Shown here in pieces: positions 22,686-30,823 of a stretch of 34,145 nucleotides of DNA (the first letter of the stretch is position 1; each line of letters starts with the position of its first letter). The stretch is from NCBI GenBank assembly GCA_947589635.1, contig CANQCC010000004.1, forward strand, positions 1 to 34,145, in the 5' to 3' direction. The notes under the pieces are model-generated. The model ran no database searches and was not told the origin of the DNA. It worked only from the letters and a program-made list of their open reading frames with translations. A program made the position numbers and the translations under genes. The DNA is from an uncultured Clostridia bacterium (GTDB taxonomy: Bacteria; Bacillota; Clostridia; Christensenellales; CAG-917).

Positions 22686-24305
22686 TCAGTCCTTTTCGTG
22701 CGTCACTTTGTCATAGCTATAGTAGTTCTTCTGCGAGCAATCGAAGGAGCCGTCGCTTTGGACGATTATCCTTGTGCAGCCGCGCTGGTTGTGCTCCTTG
22801 TAGATGCCGGGATAGGCAAGATAGTCAACGCTCATGCCATAGGTCAGGCGGATGCCCTTATAGTCTATGGAGAAGTTGTTGTAGTGGTCGTGCCCGCAGA
22901 AAGTGCCCTGCATGCCGTGCGTGAGGCCTTCTTCAAACAGCATGTCCGTCTTGTATCCGCAGAAGATGCCGTAGCTTGAAACGCCGTGGCGCTCGGAGGG
23001 TGTTTCTCCCATCACGCCAAACTTGTAGGTGACCACGCCGTCCTCTTTGCTTTCGGTGTAGTCCTTGCTTGCCGTAGCGGTAGCGCCCGCCTCCGGGGTC
23101 TCGCCGTTGTATTGCTCGCGGACGGCTCTCCACGCCTCGCGGTACTCGACAAGCGGGATGTGGAAGAACGCAAGGTTTTTGACGTATTGGTTGTCGCCGT
23201 TGGCTTCTCTAAGTTTGTCCATCTCCTGCTTGTACCAATCCACCTGAGATTGATGGATGTTGTCGTACTTCCACGCGATCCCAAAATAGTCGCCGTCCGT
23301 GTAGGAGTGGCTGTCAAGCATGACCAGGGATTGAATGTACTTGCCCTCCGAATTTTTGACGTTGATGATGTGGTTTCCAAAGCCCTTGTCTATCTTGCCG
23401 AACTTGTCGTCCTCGTCCGAGAGGCCGCGCTGATACAAGCAATATTTGAAGTTGCTTTTTTCATAATATTCCGTGATGTCCTTGCGGGAATACATGCTGT
23501 ACGCCTCGGTGTCGTGGTTGCCGAAAGCAAACGTCCAATACACCTGCAAGCTCTCCATCATGTTTGCAAACACCTTGGTCGCGTTAAGATTGTTGAAGGT
23601 GCCCGCCTGGAAGGGGACGGGGTATGCGATGTCGCCCGTAACTACCACAAGGTCGGGTTGCTCCTGCCTTATCATGGTCGCGACCGCGTTCATAGCCCAC
23701 TGGTCCTTGTTCCCCGAAAAACTGCCCGCGCCGATGTGCACGTCGGTAAGCTGCAATATCTTAAACTCTGTCCTGTCTGCGGGAAGCTCAAAGTACGTCC
23801 AATCCTCCTCGCCGCGCACGGGGACAAGCTGCTCGTGCTCGGTATATTTGACAGGCTCCATGCTCCTCGCCTGCTTTATCAGCGCCTTTGCGCCCACCGC
23901 GTTGCCGATGGCTATGCCCGAGAAGAATATCGCAAGCACAAGCACTATTGCGCCCGTGATGATAAGCGCCTTTATAGTGCGCTTTTTCTTCTGCTCCGGA
24001 GTGAGCTTTTTGCGCTCTTTCTTTTTCTTCTTTTTGCCTTCCGCGTAGGAGAGTATGCCCTCTTCCTTGCCCTCTTCTTCGGCTTCGTCTTCAGAGGCTT
24101 CTTCCGCCTGCTGCGCGTTTTCGCTCTCTTCTTCCGCCTGCTCGGCCTCGCTAGCCTCGTCCGCCTGCGCGTTTTCTGCCGCCGGAGCCTCCGCCTCTGT
24201 TGCGGGCTGCTCCGCCTCGTCGGTTTGGACGGCTGCCTCTTCCGCCGTTTCGGGCGCCAAAGCCTCCTCTTCGCGGATCTCGTCCTTCTTGATGTCTTCG
24301 CTCAT
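22686..24305 (-). CDS. Membrane-anchored calcineurin-like metallophosphoesterase
   Basis: 539 aa. Residues 1-90 are an almost pure Glu/Ala tail; then a Lys/Arg cluster (KKKKKKERKK), one membrane helix (about 112-134), and the phosphoesterase domain, which should lie outside the cell. Metal ligands appear in order: LQLTDVHIG (Asp, His), VVTGDIAYP (Asp), FGNHDTE (Asn, His), FFHIPLVEY (His) and CGHDHYNNF (His-x-His). It is related to the bacterial and fungal Dcr2/PhoD-like class; the substrate is unknown. AAGGGAG lies 6 nt before the ATG. Monocistronic behind a strong promoter. Confidence 0.92.
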   Translation of the reverse strand: MSEDIKKDEIREEEALAPETAEEAAVQTDEAEQPATEAEAPAAENAQADEASEAEQAEEESENAQQAEEASEDEAEEEGKEEGILSYAEGKKKKKKERKKLTPEQKKKRTIKALIITGAIVLVLAIFFSGIAIGNAVGAKALIKQARSMEPVKYTEHEQLVPVRGEEDWTYFELPADRTEFKILQLTDVHIGAGSFSGNKDQWAMNAVATMIRQEQPDLVVVTGDIAYPVPFQAGTFNNLNATKVFANMMESLQVYWTFAFGNHDTEAYSMYSRKDITEYYEKSNFKYCLYQRGLSDEDDKFGKIDKGFGNHIINVKNSEGKYIQSLVMLDSHSYTDGDYFGIAWKYDNIHQSQVDWYKQEMDKLREANGDNQYVKNLAFFHIPLVEYREAWRAVREQYNGETPEAGATATASKDYTESKEDGVVTYKFGVMGETPSERHGVSSYGIFCGYKTDMLFEEGLTHGMQGTFCGHDHYNNFSIDYKGIRLTYGMSVDYLAYPGIYKEHNQRGCTRIIVQSDGSFDCSQKNYYSYDKVTHEKD

Positions 24306-24334
24306 AATATACTCCCTTATAAGTGATTACTTTA

Positions 24335-24363
24335 ATTATATTATCATATCAAAAAAATATCAA
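24335..24363 (-). promoter_or_regulatory. Near-consensus promoter of the phosphoesterase gene
   Basis: Minus strand TTGATA (24358-24363), 17-nt spacer, TATAAT (24335-24340), about 30 nt before the ATG. Confidence 0.85.
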
Positions 24364-24641
24364 GTGTCATTTTATATGGCCCCCAAGGCGCGCAAAAGTC
24401 CCCAAAATCCCTTAGACGCGCAAAAATTTTTATTTTGATAAACTTGTTAATTTAATAAATACCGCGTCGCCACTTTAGAGCGGCGACGTTTTATGAAACC
24501 CATGTGCGATTGATAAAAATTGACGTGCGATCTGTATTGAGGCTATGCGCAAAAGTAATTGCGCGCTTTATAAAAGCGGTGTTCTATTGGTATAAAACTT
24601 GGTATAAGACAATGCGAGACGCTGCTGCCTTAAGGCCGCCG
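24364..24641. other. Intergenic region with one hairpin
   Basis: No convincing gene. CGTCGCC-10 nt-GGCGACG (24465-24488) is a perfect 7-bp stem followed by TTTT on the plus strand, and TTGATA lies about 30 bp before it. A short plus-strand RNA is conceivable but I found no -10 to match. TTGGTATAA occurs twice, around 24587 and 24600. Confidence 0.35.
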
Positions 24642-24893
24642 TCACAAACTCTTGTCCTCTTCGGACGGCTTGAGAAACATTATGCCGCGCGTCTGAACGT
24701 CGGCATACGAAAAGGTTTTATGCTCCCCTCCGTCAAGTTTTACGGAAAATACCGCGGGAAAAGCGGCGATGACTTCGCCGTGGAAGAGCGAACTTTTTCC
24801 GCGCCCGCCGTTAATTTTTATCAGCACGGGCACGCCTATCAACCTTTTGACTCGCGCTTTTGCGGCGGACAGATCGCGACCAATTTCTCTCAT
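24642..24893 (-). CDS. veg: Veg family protein
   Basis: 83 aa from ATG 24893, close to the 86 aa of B. subtilis Veg. The family pattern is clear: KRLIGVPVLIKINGGRGKSSLFHGEVIAAFPAVFSVKLDG, then FSYADVQTRGIMFL. Veg is a small cytoplasmic protein linked in Bacillus to biofilm gene control; its biochemical role is not settled. The track ORF runs 69 codons further upstream, but that part is Arg/Ala-rich, unlike Veg, and the alignment starts at MREIGRDLS. There is no clear ribosome site; TATAAA at 24922-24927 (minus) may be a -10, without a good -35. In Bacillus veg lies just upstream of ispE; here the two are separated. Confidence 0.85.
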   Translation of the reverse strand: MREIGRDLSAAKARVKRLIGVPVLIKINGGRGKSSLFHGEVIAAFPAVFSVKLDGGEHKTFSYADVQTRGIMFLKPSEEDKSL

Positions 24894-25024
24894 ACGCAGA
24901 TTGTTGCCCGCGGCACGCAATTTTATACCTTCAAGCGCCCGCGCCTCCCGCGCTCGCCAAAAAAACCGCGATGTCTTAATAAAATAGCGCGGCGTTTGTC
25001 CTATCTCTCTCTTCAAAACCCGAC

Positions 25025-25062
25025 GAAAATAAAAATGCGCCGTGTGGCTTTGCACATCGCGC
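25025..25062 (-). terminator. Terminator of the subtilase gene
   Basis: Minus strand GCGC-ga-TGTG, loop CAAAGC, CACA-cg-GCGC, then ATTTTTATTTTC; two stems separated by a small internal loop, about 45 bp after the subtilase stop. Confidence 0.6.
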
Positions 25063-25105
25063 GCGTTCGATAAGCCGTAGCTTTTGGAAAGTACCGACAA
25101 ATGTT

Positions 25106-26971
25106 TCAGTTTTGCTCCGCTTTTAAGTTTTTGCGTTTAAGCGCTATGATGACGACGGTCACGACGGCAAACAGAGCCAATGCGCATCCGACTATCAGCA
25201 TGCTTAGGTCGAGAGGGCGCAGGATGAAGGGCTTGACTTTGGCCTCAAACGCCACGCCTGGCAAAAGAGTGGGCGCGCTGACGCCGTATTGCATGCCTAT
25301 GACGTAGTTGCCCGCCTTTTCCGGCTTAAAGGCAAACGTCCTGCCCTCGGCGGCGAATTGGCCGTTGACGTACCACTTGATTTTAACGTGCGGGTCCATA
25401 TACGGCTCGCCGACAAATGAAAACACCGTGGTTTCGCCGGTATACAGCACTCCGCTTGTAGGCGCGTTTTTTAAGTCGCGCACGTCCCCCTCGTAGGTCA
25501 CTTTTGCGTTCCCCGCAAAAAAGGTCAGGTACTCTATGTGCATTTTTTGCTCGCCCCGCACCGCGGACGCATAGCTGAGTTTCGCGACTATCCTGGAGTC
25601 TCCGAAGACGGTAGGCGTGAAGGATATCGACCTGCCCTCGCCAAGCGGCGTTTCGTTGCCGTCGCTGTCGATAAGGCTCCATCTTATGGACGAATCGAGG
25701 TCGGGGTCAGTCTGCCCGAAAGGGGTCAGCCTTGCGATGAGGGATATCTTGGGCACGCTGCGCGGGTCCGAATAGTATATGCAGTCCGCATAGTCTCCGC
25801 TGCCAAGCGCCGCGTCGTGCGAGATGGCGATCCCGGTCGGATCATTGTAGTTCGGCTCCACATCGGCAAGGTCCTGTGTGACAAGAGTCTTCAGGTCAAG
25901 CAGGTTTATCTGCGTGCCGTCGTAGGTGACGTTGTCAAACGCAAAGCTCCTCATATATCTCGACAAAATGTGCGGGTCGCACTCCTCTCCTTCCAATCTC
26001 AGGCGCAGCTTGAGAAGCGCCGCCGCAAAGGACGCAAACGGAGCCGCCATACTTGTGCCGTCGTCGTTGCTGTAGCCGCTTGCCCCGTAAACTCCCGCCG
26101 CGGAATATATCGTATCCGAGGGCGCCGCAATGTCGTACAGCGTGCCGTAGTTCGATCCGTTCCACAGCCTGCCGTTCTTGTCGTAGCCCATCACACCAAA
26201 CACTCCGTCCAAAGCCGCGGGATAAAACGCGCCGTCTTCGCGCGGAAGGCTCGCCCTTTTGCCGTTGTTGCCCGCCGCCGCCACGATAAAGCTGCTTTCT
26301 ATCGCGCTGTTGACGGTATATTGCAGCTGCGTGTTGTCCGCCCACGCCGTCGTATCCGCGTACGACCTGCCAAGAGAGAGGTTGATTATGTCCGCGTTCA
26401 CTTTCGAGTTTGCGCGCCTTATCGCCTCGCTGACGCTCTCTATGGAAAACGCCTCCTGCTGAGTGCCGTCGACGTTCTTTTTTACGCTGGCCTTTATGGG
26501 ATATATCTTGATGTAGTTTTCAAGCTCGAACTCGTGTATGAGCATGGCGATGACGCCCGCGACATGGTTGCCGTGCTTACCCGAAGACTCGTCGCCGATA
26601 TCCACTTCTCCGCCCGAATCGGGAACGGTGCTGTTGTCGCCGAGCACCTGCCCGCTTGAGTTTTTAAGCAGCACATCCTTAAAGATCTCGTGATTTACGG
26701 TAAGCCCCGTGTCCACTACGGCGATGACGATGGGTTTTGTCGCGTCAAGCTCGCTCTTCCAGCCGTCCACGACTTCCTTCGCGCCGTAGACGTCAAGCGC
26801 GTCCCGTCCGTAGTACCAAAGGTCCGCCGCCTCCGTACCGCCATAGACGTCCGCAACATAGGCAAAGTCGTCGGTAACGGCCGCCGGCGCGCCGAAAAGC
26901 GCGACGCAAAGCGCAAGCGCCATCACCGCCGCCATAATTATTATCGTCGTCTTAAAAAACTTCTTTGCCAT
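25106..26971 (-). CDS. Membrane-anchored subtilisin-like (S8) serine protease
   Basis: About 621 aa. A signal sequence (MAKKFFKTTIIIMAAVMALALCVALFG) leads an S8 domain with the triad Asp87 (AVVDTGLTVNHE), His133 (GKHGNHVAGV) and Ser307 (DGTSMAAPFASF), and the oxyanion region AAAGNNGKRAS. A beta-rich outer region of about 200 aa follows (about 385-590, including a PKD/Ig-like stretch, FSFVGEPYMDPHVKIKWYVNG), then a C-terminal membrane helix (SMLIVGCALALFAVVTVVIIAL) and a basic tail. It should be exported and held with the protease outside. Start: ATG 26971 rather than the track's 27004, since a signal peptide begins there and GGAG precedes it closely. It lies 72 bp after gltX on the same strand and may share its transcript. 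Confidence 0.92.
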   Translation of the reverse strand: MAKKFFKTTIIIMAAVMALALCVALFGAPAAVTDDFAYVADVYGGTEAADLWYYGRDALDVYGAKEVVDGWKSELDATKPIVIAVVDTGLTVNHEIFKDVLLKNSSGQVLGDNSTVPDSGGEVDIGDESSGKHGNHVAGVIAMLIHEFELENYIKIYPIKASVKKNVDGTQQEAFSIESVSEAIRRANSKVNADIINLSLGRSYADTTAWADNTQLQYTVNSAIESSFIVAAAGNNGKRASLPREDGAFYPAALDGVFGVMGYDKNGRLWNGSNYGTLYDIAAPSDTIYSAAGVYGASGYSNDDGTSMAAPFASFAAALLKLRLRLEGEECDPHILSRYMRSFAFDNVTYDGTQINLLDLKTLVTQDLADVEPNYNDPTGIAISHDAALGSGDYADCIYYSDPRSVPKISLIARLTPFGQTDPDLDSSIRWSLIDSDGNETPLGEGRSISFTPTVFGDSRIVAKLSYASAVRGEQKMHIEYLTFFAGNAKVTYEGDVRDLKNAPTSGVLYTGETTVFSFVGEPYMDPHVKIKWYVNGQFAAEGRTFAFKPEKAGNYVIGMQYGVSAPTLLPGVAFEAKVKPFILRPLDLSMLIVGCALALFAVVTVVIIALKRKNLKAEQN

Positions 26972-27043
26972 TTGCTCCGTCCACATTCGGCATAAAGCCG
27001 ACATTCTATCGCGTTGTTTTGATCTTTGTCTCTTCCTTTTGCT

Positions 27044-28492
27044 TTATGCTTTCGCGCTTATAAGCTCAAGCGAGAAGGCAAGGCGTCTTAAACTTTCCTT
27101 CTTGCCCAGCGTCGTCGCCATTTCTATTGCGCCGCCCGGGGTCACAGGCGCGCCCGTAAGCGCCACGCGCATCGCAAACATGACTTGCCCCGCCTTCATC
27201 CCCGCCTCTTCGGCGGCAAGGCGTATGCGCTCCTTGACGGCGTCGTCCGTCCAATCGTCGAAGTCCTTCAGCGCGGATATCGCGACTTCCACCGCCCTCT
27301 TCGCGACGGAAAGGTCCACCTTCATCTTCTGATGGGTGTACATATTCAGGTCATATTCGCCAAATTCGCCAAGGAACGCGAGCTTTTGCGGGATCTCGGA
27401 GAGGATGTCCACGCGCGTCTGCATAAGGGAGGCTATCTCCCGCTTGTTGTAGGGCGCGTCGCCGATCGCCTCGTCTATGAAGGGCAGCGCTACGGTGTAA
27501 AATTCGTCCGCGCTCATCGCCTTAAGATACTCGCCGTTTAGCCAGCGCATCTTTTGCTCGTCAAAGATAGAGGCGCTTTTTGATATGCCGTCCGTGTCGA
27601 ACGCCTCCGTCATCTCCTGCATGGTCATCTTTTCGCGGTTGTCCTTGGGGCACCAGCCCAACAGCGCGATATAGTTGACCACCGCTTCGGGCAGATATCC
27701 CTTCTTGATGAAGTCCTCGAAGTTGGCGTCGCCATAGCGCTTGGACAGCTTTCTTGTCGCGTCCTTCATGATAGGCGGCAAGTGCATGTATTTGGGGCGC
27801 TGCCAGCCGAACGCGTCGTATATCAGGTTGTATTTGGGCGTGGAGCTTAAATATTCCGTGCCGCGGATGACGTGCGTTATGCCCATAAGGTGGTCGTCTA
27901 CGACGTTGGCGAAGTTGTAGGTGGGAAGTCCGTCGGATTTCAGCAGCACTCCGTCCTCTATGTCCGCGCTGTCAACGCTGATTTTGCCGAAGACCATATC
28001 TTCGTACTCGCTGACAACGCCCTCGGGCACTTTTTGCCTTATCACGTACGGTTCGCCCGCGGCAAGCCTTGTCGCGACCTCTTCCTCGGACAGATAGCGG
28101 CAGTGCTTGTCGTAGGTGTGCACGCCGTTTTCGTCCTTGAGGCTCTCAAGCCTCTCCTTGTCGCAAAAACAATAGTACGCTCCGCCGCGCCTCACAAGCT
28201 CCTCGGCATACTTTTTGTACAGCGACATGCGCTCCGTCTGCACGTAGGGGCCGTAGCCGCCGTCCTTGTCCGGGCCTTCGTCGTAGGTTATGCCCGCGGT
28301 CTCAAGCGTGCGGTAGACCATCTCCACGGCGCCGTCGACTTTGCGCTCCTGATCGGTGTCCTCTATGCGCAGGATAAACTTGCCGCCGTTCTTTTTGGCG
28401 AAAAGGTAGGCGTAAAGCCCAGTGCGCAGATTGCCTATGTGCATAAAGCCCGTTGGAGAGGGCGCAAATCTTGTTCTTACAGTTTCACTCAT
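27044..28492 (-). CDS. gltX: Glutamyl-tRNA synthetase GltX
   Basis: 482 aa class I synthetase that charges tRNA-Glu (and often tRNA-Gln in Firmicutes lacking GlnRS). HIGH-type motif FAPSPTGFMHIGNLRTGLYAYLF at the N-terminus; GRxxS-type LRIEDTDQER; a CFC...HC zinc-like cluster in the acceptor domain; YNFANVVDDHLMGITHVIRG; KMSKS-type KLSKRYGD; and a C-terminal helical anticodon-binding domain. It overlaps the radC stop by 8 bp, so it is translated as part of the 29643-radC-gltX operon. No T-box leader is seen. Confidence 0.97.
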   Translation of the reverse strand: MSETVRTRFAPSPTGFMHIGNLRTGLYAYLFAKKNGGKFILRIEDTDQERKVDGAVEMVYRTLETAGITYDEGPDKDGGYGPYVQTERMSLYKKYAEELVRRGGAYYCFCDKERLESLKDENGVHTYDKHCRYLSEEEVATRLAAGEPYVIRQKVPEGVVSEYEDMVFGKISVDSADIEDGVLLKSDGLPTYNFANVVDDHLMGITHVIRGTEYLSSTPKYNLIYDAFGWQRPKYMHLPPIMKDATRKLSKRYGDANFEDFIKKGYLPEAVVNYIALLGWCPKDNREKMTMQEMTEAFDTDGISKSASIFDEQKMRWLNGEYLKAMSADEFYTVALPFIDEAIGDAPYNKREIASLMQTRVDILSEIPQKLAFLGEFGEYDLNMYTHQKMKVDLSVAKRAVEVAISALKDFDDWTDDAVKERIRLAAEEAGMKAGQVMFAMRVALTGAPVTPGGAIEMATTLGKKESLRRLAFSLELISAKA

Positions 28493-29219
28493 AGTAGAAT
28501 ATTCCGTCCTTGAGAGTAGATTTTGTCTTGATGATGCGGTTCATCCTGCCGTCCTCCTCGAAGGAATAGTAGTCCGAGCCGCAAAATATGAAGTGGTCCA
28601 GCAGAGCCACGCCTACGTTGGCGAGGGTGTCGAACAGCGTGTATGTAAGTTCCACGTCCGCCTGCGACGGACTTACCCTGCCGCTTGGATGGTTGTGCGC
28701 GAGAAGCACTCCGCTCGCCCTGTTTTTAAGCGCGAAGTCCACTATCGCGCGCACCGTGACCTGCACGGAGTCCCCGCTACCGCTTGAGATTATGTCGCTG
28801 GATATTATCTTTTCGTGCGCGTCAAGCGCCGCCACTACAACTTGCTCGTCGGGTATGCCAAACAACTTGTTGCCCATAAAAAGACGCGCCGCCGCCCTGC
28901 CCTTAAGCTCCGTCCTTTCGGAAGTCCTGTCGTCGAGATATTGCCTGAATACGCCGGGCAAAGAGCTTAAAAACAACGCCGCATTGTGCGTCATGCCGGG
29001 CACCTCCTCAAGGTGCTCCGCGTCGGCGGAGAGCACTCCGGAAAGAGAGCCGAACTCGGCGATCAACCTGTGCGCGATCTCGTTTGTGTCCCTGCGGGGA
29101 ATAAAACTGTACAGCAGATATTCAAGCACTTCGTGGTTTTGAAGAGATTCCACTCCCTGCTTTTTTATTCTGTCGCGCATTCTCTCGCGATGCCCCTCAT
29201 GTATTCCCTTGTCTGCCAT
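28485..29219 (-). CDS. radC: RadC family JAB/MPN-domain protein
   Basis: 244 aa from ATG 29219. The N-terminal helix-hairpin-helix part is ERMRDRIKKQGVESLQNHEVLEYLLYSFIPRRDTN, and the C-terminal JAB metalloprotease-like domain has LLAHNHPSGRVSPSQAD and a downstream HFIF segment. RadC was once tied to DNA repair, a role not upheld; its function remains uncertain. The track start at 29264 is rejected because the ATG at 29219 lies one base after the preceding gene's TGA and homologues start at this point. It is between an unknown gene and gltX in one operon. Confidence 0.93.
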   Translation of the reverse strand: MADKGIHEGHRERMRDRIKKQGVESLQNHEVLEYLLYSFIPRRDTNEIAHRLIAEFGSLSGVLSADAEHLEEVPGMTHNAALFLSSLPGVFRQYLDDRTSERTELKGRAAARLFMGNKLFGIPDEQVVVAALDAHEKIISSDIISSGSGDSVQVTVRAIVDFALKNRASGVLLAHNHPSGRVSPSQADVELTYTLFDTLANVGVALLDHFIFCGSDYYSFEEDGRMNRIIKTKSTLKDGIFYYE

Positions 29220-29220
29220 A

Positions 29221-29643
29221 TCAATTGAAAATCGCGGGATAATCCTTAAACACGCTGTCGTCAAGTTTCACCAGCCTGACCAGCACTTCGAGGGCCTCGT
29301 CCGCGTCGCGAAATCCGCACTGCTTGCCGATTATCTTGTACGCGCCGTACGCGTTGAGAAAATCGTACCAAAAATAACATTCGTCCTGAAGCTGAAAAAT
29401 CTCCAGATAGCTGAAAGATTGATACTTGCTCCAGTTTTTGAGGATGTCTATAAGCGCGGTGACCTCCTCATTGTTGTCATACCTGTCATGAATAAACTTG
29501 AGCATGTACTTTTTGACCTCTTTTGAAAAGGTCATCACGCCCTGTTTTGCGTTTTCTATGTCCTTTACGATAAGCGCTATCTCTTTGTCCGCCCCGTACT
29601 TTTTAAACAGCTTTTGGCATGTGTAAGCGAATGTGTTGGTCAT
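29221..29643 (-). CDS. Conserved-looking cytoplasmic protein of unknown function
   Basis: 140 aa from ATG 29643 (MTNTFAYTCQKLFKKYGAD). I do not recognise the family. It is soluble and probably all-helical, rich in aromatic and charged residues (YLEIFQLQDECYFWYDFLNAYGAY), with a DEALEVLVRLVKLDD tail. The start is fixed by the promoter 6 nt upstream, with no good ribosome site (only AGG). It heads the operon with radC (1-nt gap) and gltX, so its expression is tied to translation or genome maintenance functions, but that is context only. Confidence 0.75.
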   Translation of the reverse strand: MTNTFAYTCQKLFKKYGADKEIALIVKDIENAKQGVMTFSKEVKKYMLKFIHDRYDNNEEVTALIDILKNWSKYQSFSYLEIFQLQDECYFWYDFLNAYGAYKIIGKQCGFRDADEALEVLVRLVKLDDSVFKDYPAIFN

Positions 29644-29649
29644 GCCTAA

Positions 29650-29678
29650 AGTATATCCCAAAATCTCCCATAAATCAA
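29650..29678 (-). promoter_or_regulatory. Promoter of the 29643-radC-gltX operon, predicted leaderless
   Basis: Minus strand TTGATT (29673-29678), exact 17-nt spacer, TATACT (29650-29655); 6 nt then ATG 29643. Confidence 0.75.
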
Positions 29679-29815
29679 GCCGTAGACAATAAATAAGTAT
29701 ATTATTAACCCCATTATCCCCAAAATTGCGCCCAACCTATGCCCTTTACAACCTCGAACTCCCCGAAAAGCCCCTGTAACTCAAGCCCGGACAGTGTTAC
29801 CGTAAATCCGGCGCG

Positions 29816-30541
29816 TCAAGCGCTATGTTCTTGCGAGGTCAAAAAGATGACGACGGCTTGGAAGAGTGTGTAGGCGAGGCGGGCTTGAAAGGCGGGGTCT
29901 ACAAGTTTGGCCTCGTCGAGGGGATTGCTTAAAAAGCCGCACTCGGCGATGATGGCGGGATAGTGGCTGCAGCTGAGGATATATTTTTCGGCGCCGAGGG
30001 CGGAATATTCGCGCCCGCCGAGCTCGACGTTGATGTCGCGGTTGAGTATTTCCTGGGTCAAGTCGGCAAAATCATGGCTGTTGGGATCTGTGGGGTCGAA
30101 GAAGACTTGCGCGCCTCGGCGTGCCGCGGAGGAATAAAAATTCATATGCACGCTTATGACGGCGGCGGGGCGGGCGGAGTTTATGACGTCGCCGCGGTAG
30201 AACATATCGGCGCGTTTTTTGTTGTCCTTTATGCCCGGATAGGAGTGCATGGAGTCGTTTGTGCGCGTAAACACGGCCTTAAATCCGCCGCTTTGAAGGT
30301 ATTCGCCAAGCAGGCGCGCGACTTTCAGGTTGAGGTCGCTCTCTTTTGCCCCGGTGCGCACGCCGATGACTCCGCTGTCCGCGCCGCCGTGTCCCGGGTC
30401 TATGACGACGACGGGCGAGCGAGCGCCGTCTTTTATGGCGGAAGCGATGAGGGGCGCGCCCATTGCAAACGCCGCTATGACGACGGCAAGCGCCGCGCAC
30501 ACCGCCCTGAAAGATAAAACTTTGTTGAATTTTTTGTGCAT
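29816..30541 (-). CDS. cwlD: N-acetylmuramoyl-L-alanine amidase, CwlD-like (Amidase_3)
   Basis: 241 aa, the size of CwlD. An N-terminal signal anchor (AVCAALAVVIAAFAMGAPLIASA) is followed by the zinc amidase domain: VVIDPGHGGADSGVIG (first His ligand), GAKESDLNLKVA (Glu ligand), AVISVHMNFY (second His) and AIIAECGFLSNP (catalytic Glu). It cleaves the lactyl-alanine bond of peptidoglycan outside the membrane. In spore formers CwlD prepares muramic lactam of the cortex; size and the FLSNPLDEAKL end fit CwlD but a vegetative amidase cannot be excluded. Monocistronic, transcribed away from the DnaA-box cluster. No clear ribosome site or promoter. Confidence 0.85.
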   Translation of the reverse strand: MHKKFNKVLSFRAVCAALAVVIAAFAMGAPLIASAIKDGARSPVVVIDPGHGGADSGVIGVRTGAKESDLNLKVARLLGEYLQSGGFKAVFTRTNDSMHSYPGIKDNKKRADMFYRGDVINSARPAAVISVHMNFYSSAARRGAQVFFDPTDPNSHDFADLTQEILNRDINVELGGREYSALGAEKYILSCSHYPAIIAECGFLSNPLDEAKLVDPAFQARLAYTLFQAVVIFLTSQEHSA

Positions 30542-30587
30542 ATTGTTAAGCGTTACAATTTATTCATCGCGGTATAAAAATACGGTT

Positions 30588-30639
30588 TTATCCACCGAGT
30601 TATCCACAAAATCGCCTCAAAATGTGGATAAGTCGGTGG
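30588..30639. promoter_or_regulatory. Cluster of three DnaA boxes in an inverted repeat
   Basis: TTATCCACC (30588-30596), TTATCCACA (30600-30608, consensus) and TGTGGATAA (30623-30631, consensus, reverse). The second and third lie in a 17-bp inverted repeat (30592-30608 / 30623-30639, one mismatch, 14-bp spacer). It sits between divergent cwlD and the PRC-barrel gene, next to an AT-rich stretch at 30541-30590. It could be an origin element or a DnaA-controlled promoter. Confidence 0.7.
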
Positions 30640-30823
30640 AAAACCCCCTCCCGAAGCCGCATGCTTAAGTTGATGAGAGGGGCGTTTGTTTTATGACTGC
30701 GCCGCCTGATTTTCTTAAAATCTTGCGCTTTGCGACAATTTTCGTCTATCTAAACGAACGTTATTTTTTTGCGCCTTTCATAACCGCGCCGGGCTCCGCA
30801 TAAAATTTCGCGAGAGGTGAATT

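Noticed and set aside
22986-24326. 446-aa plus-strand ORF opposite the phosphoesterase
   Set aside because: Antisense shadow; composition follows the opposite reading frame.
24504-25073. 189-aa plus-strand ORF opposite veg
   Set aside because: No ribosome site, overlaps the recognisable veg gene and its upstream region.
30693-30803. Possible 36-aa ORF (MTAPPDFLKILRF...) before the PRC-barrel gene
   Set aside because: GAGAGGGG lies 10 nt upstream, but there is no recognisable family and the DNA contains likely promoter sequence for the next gene.
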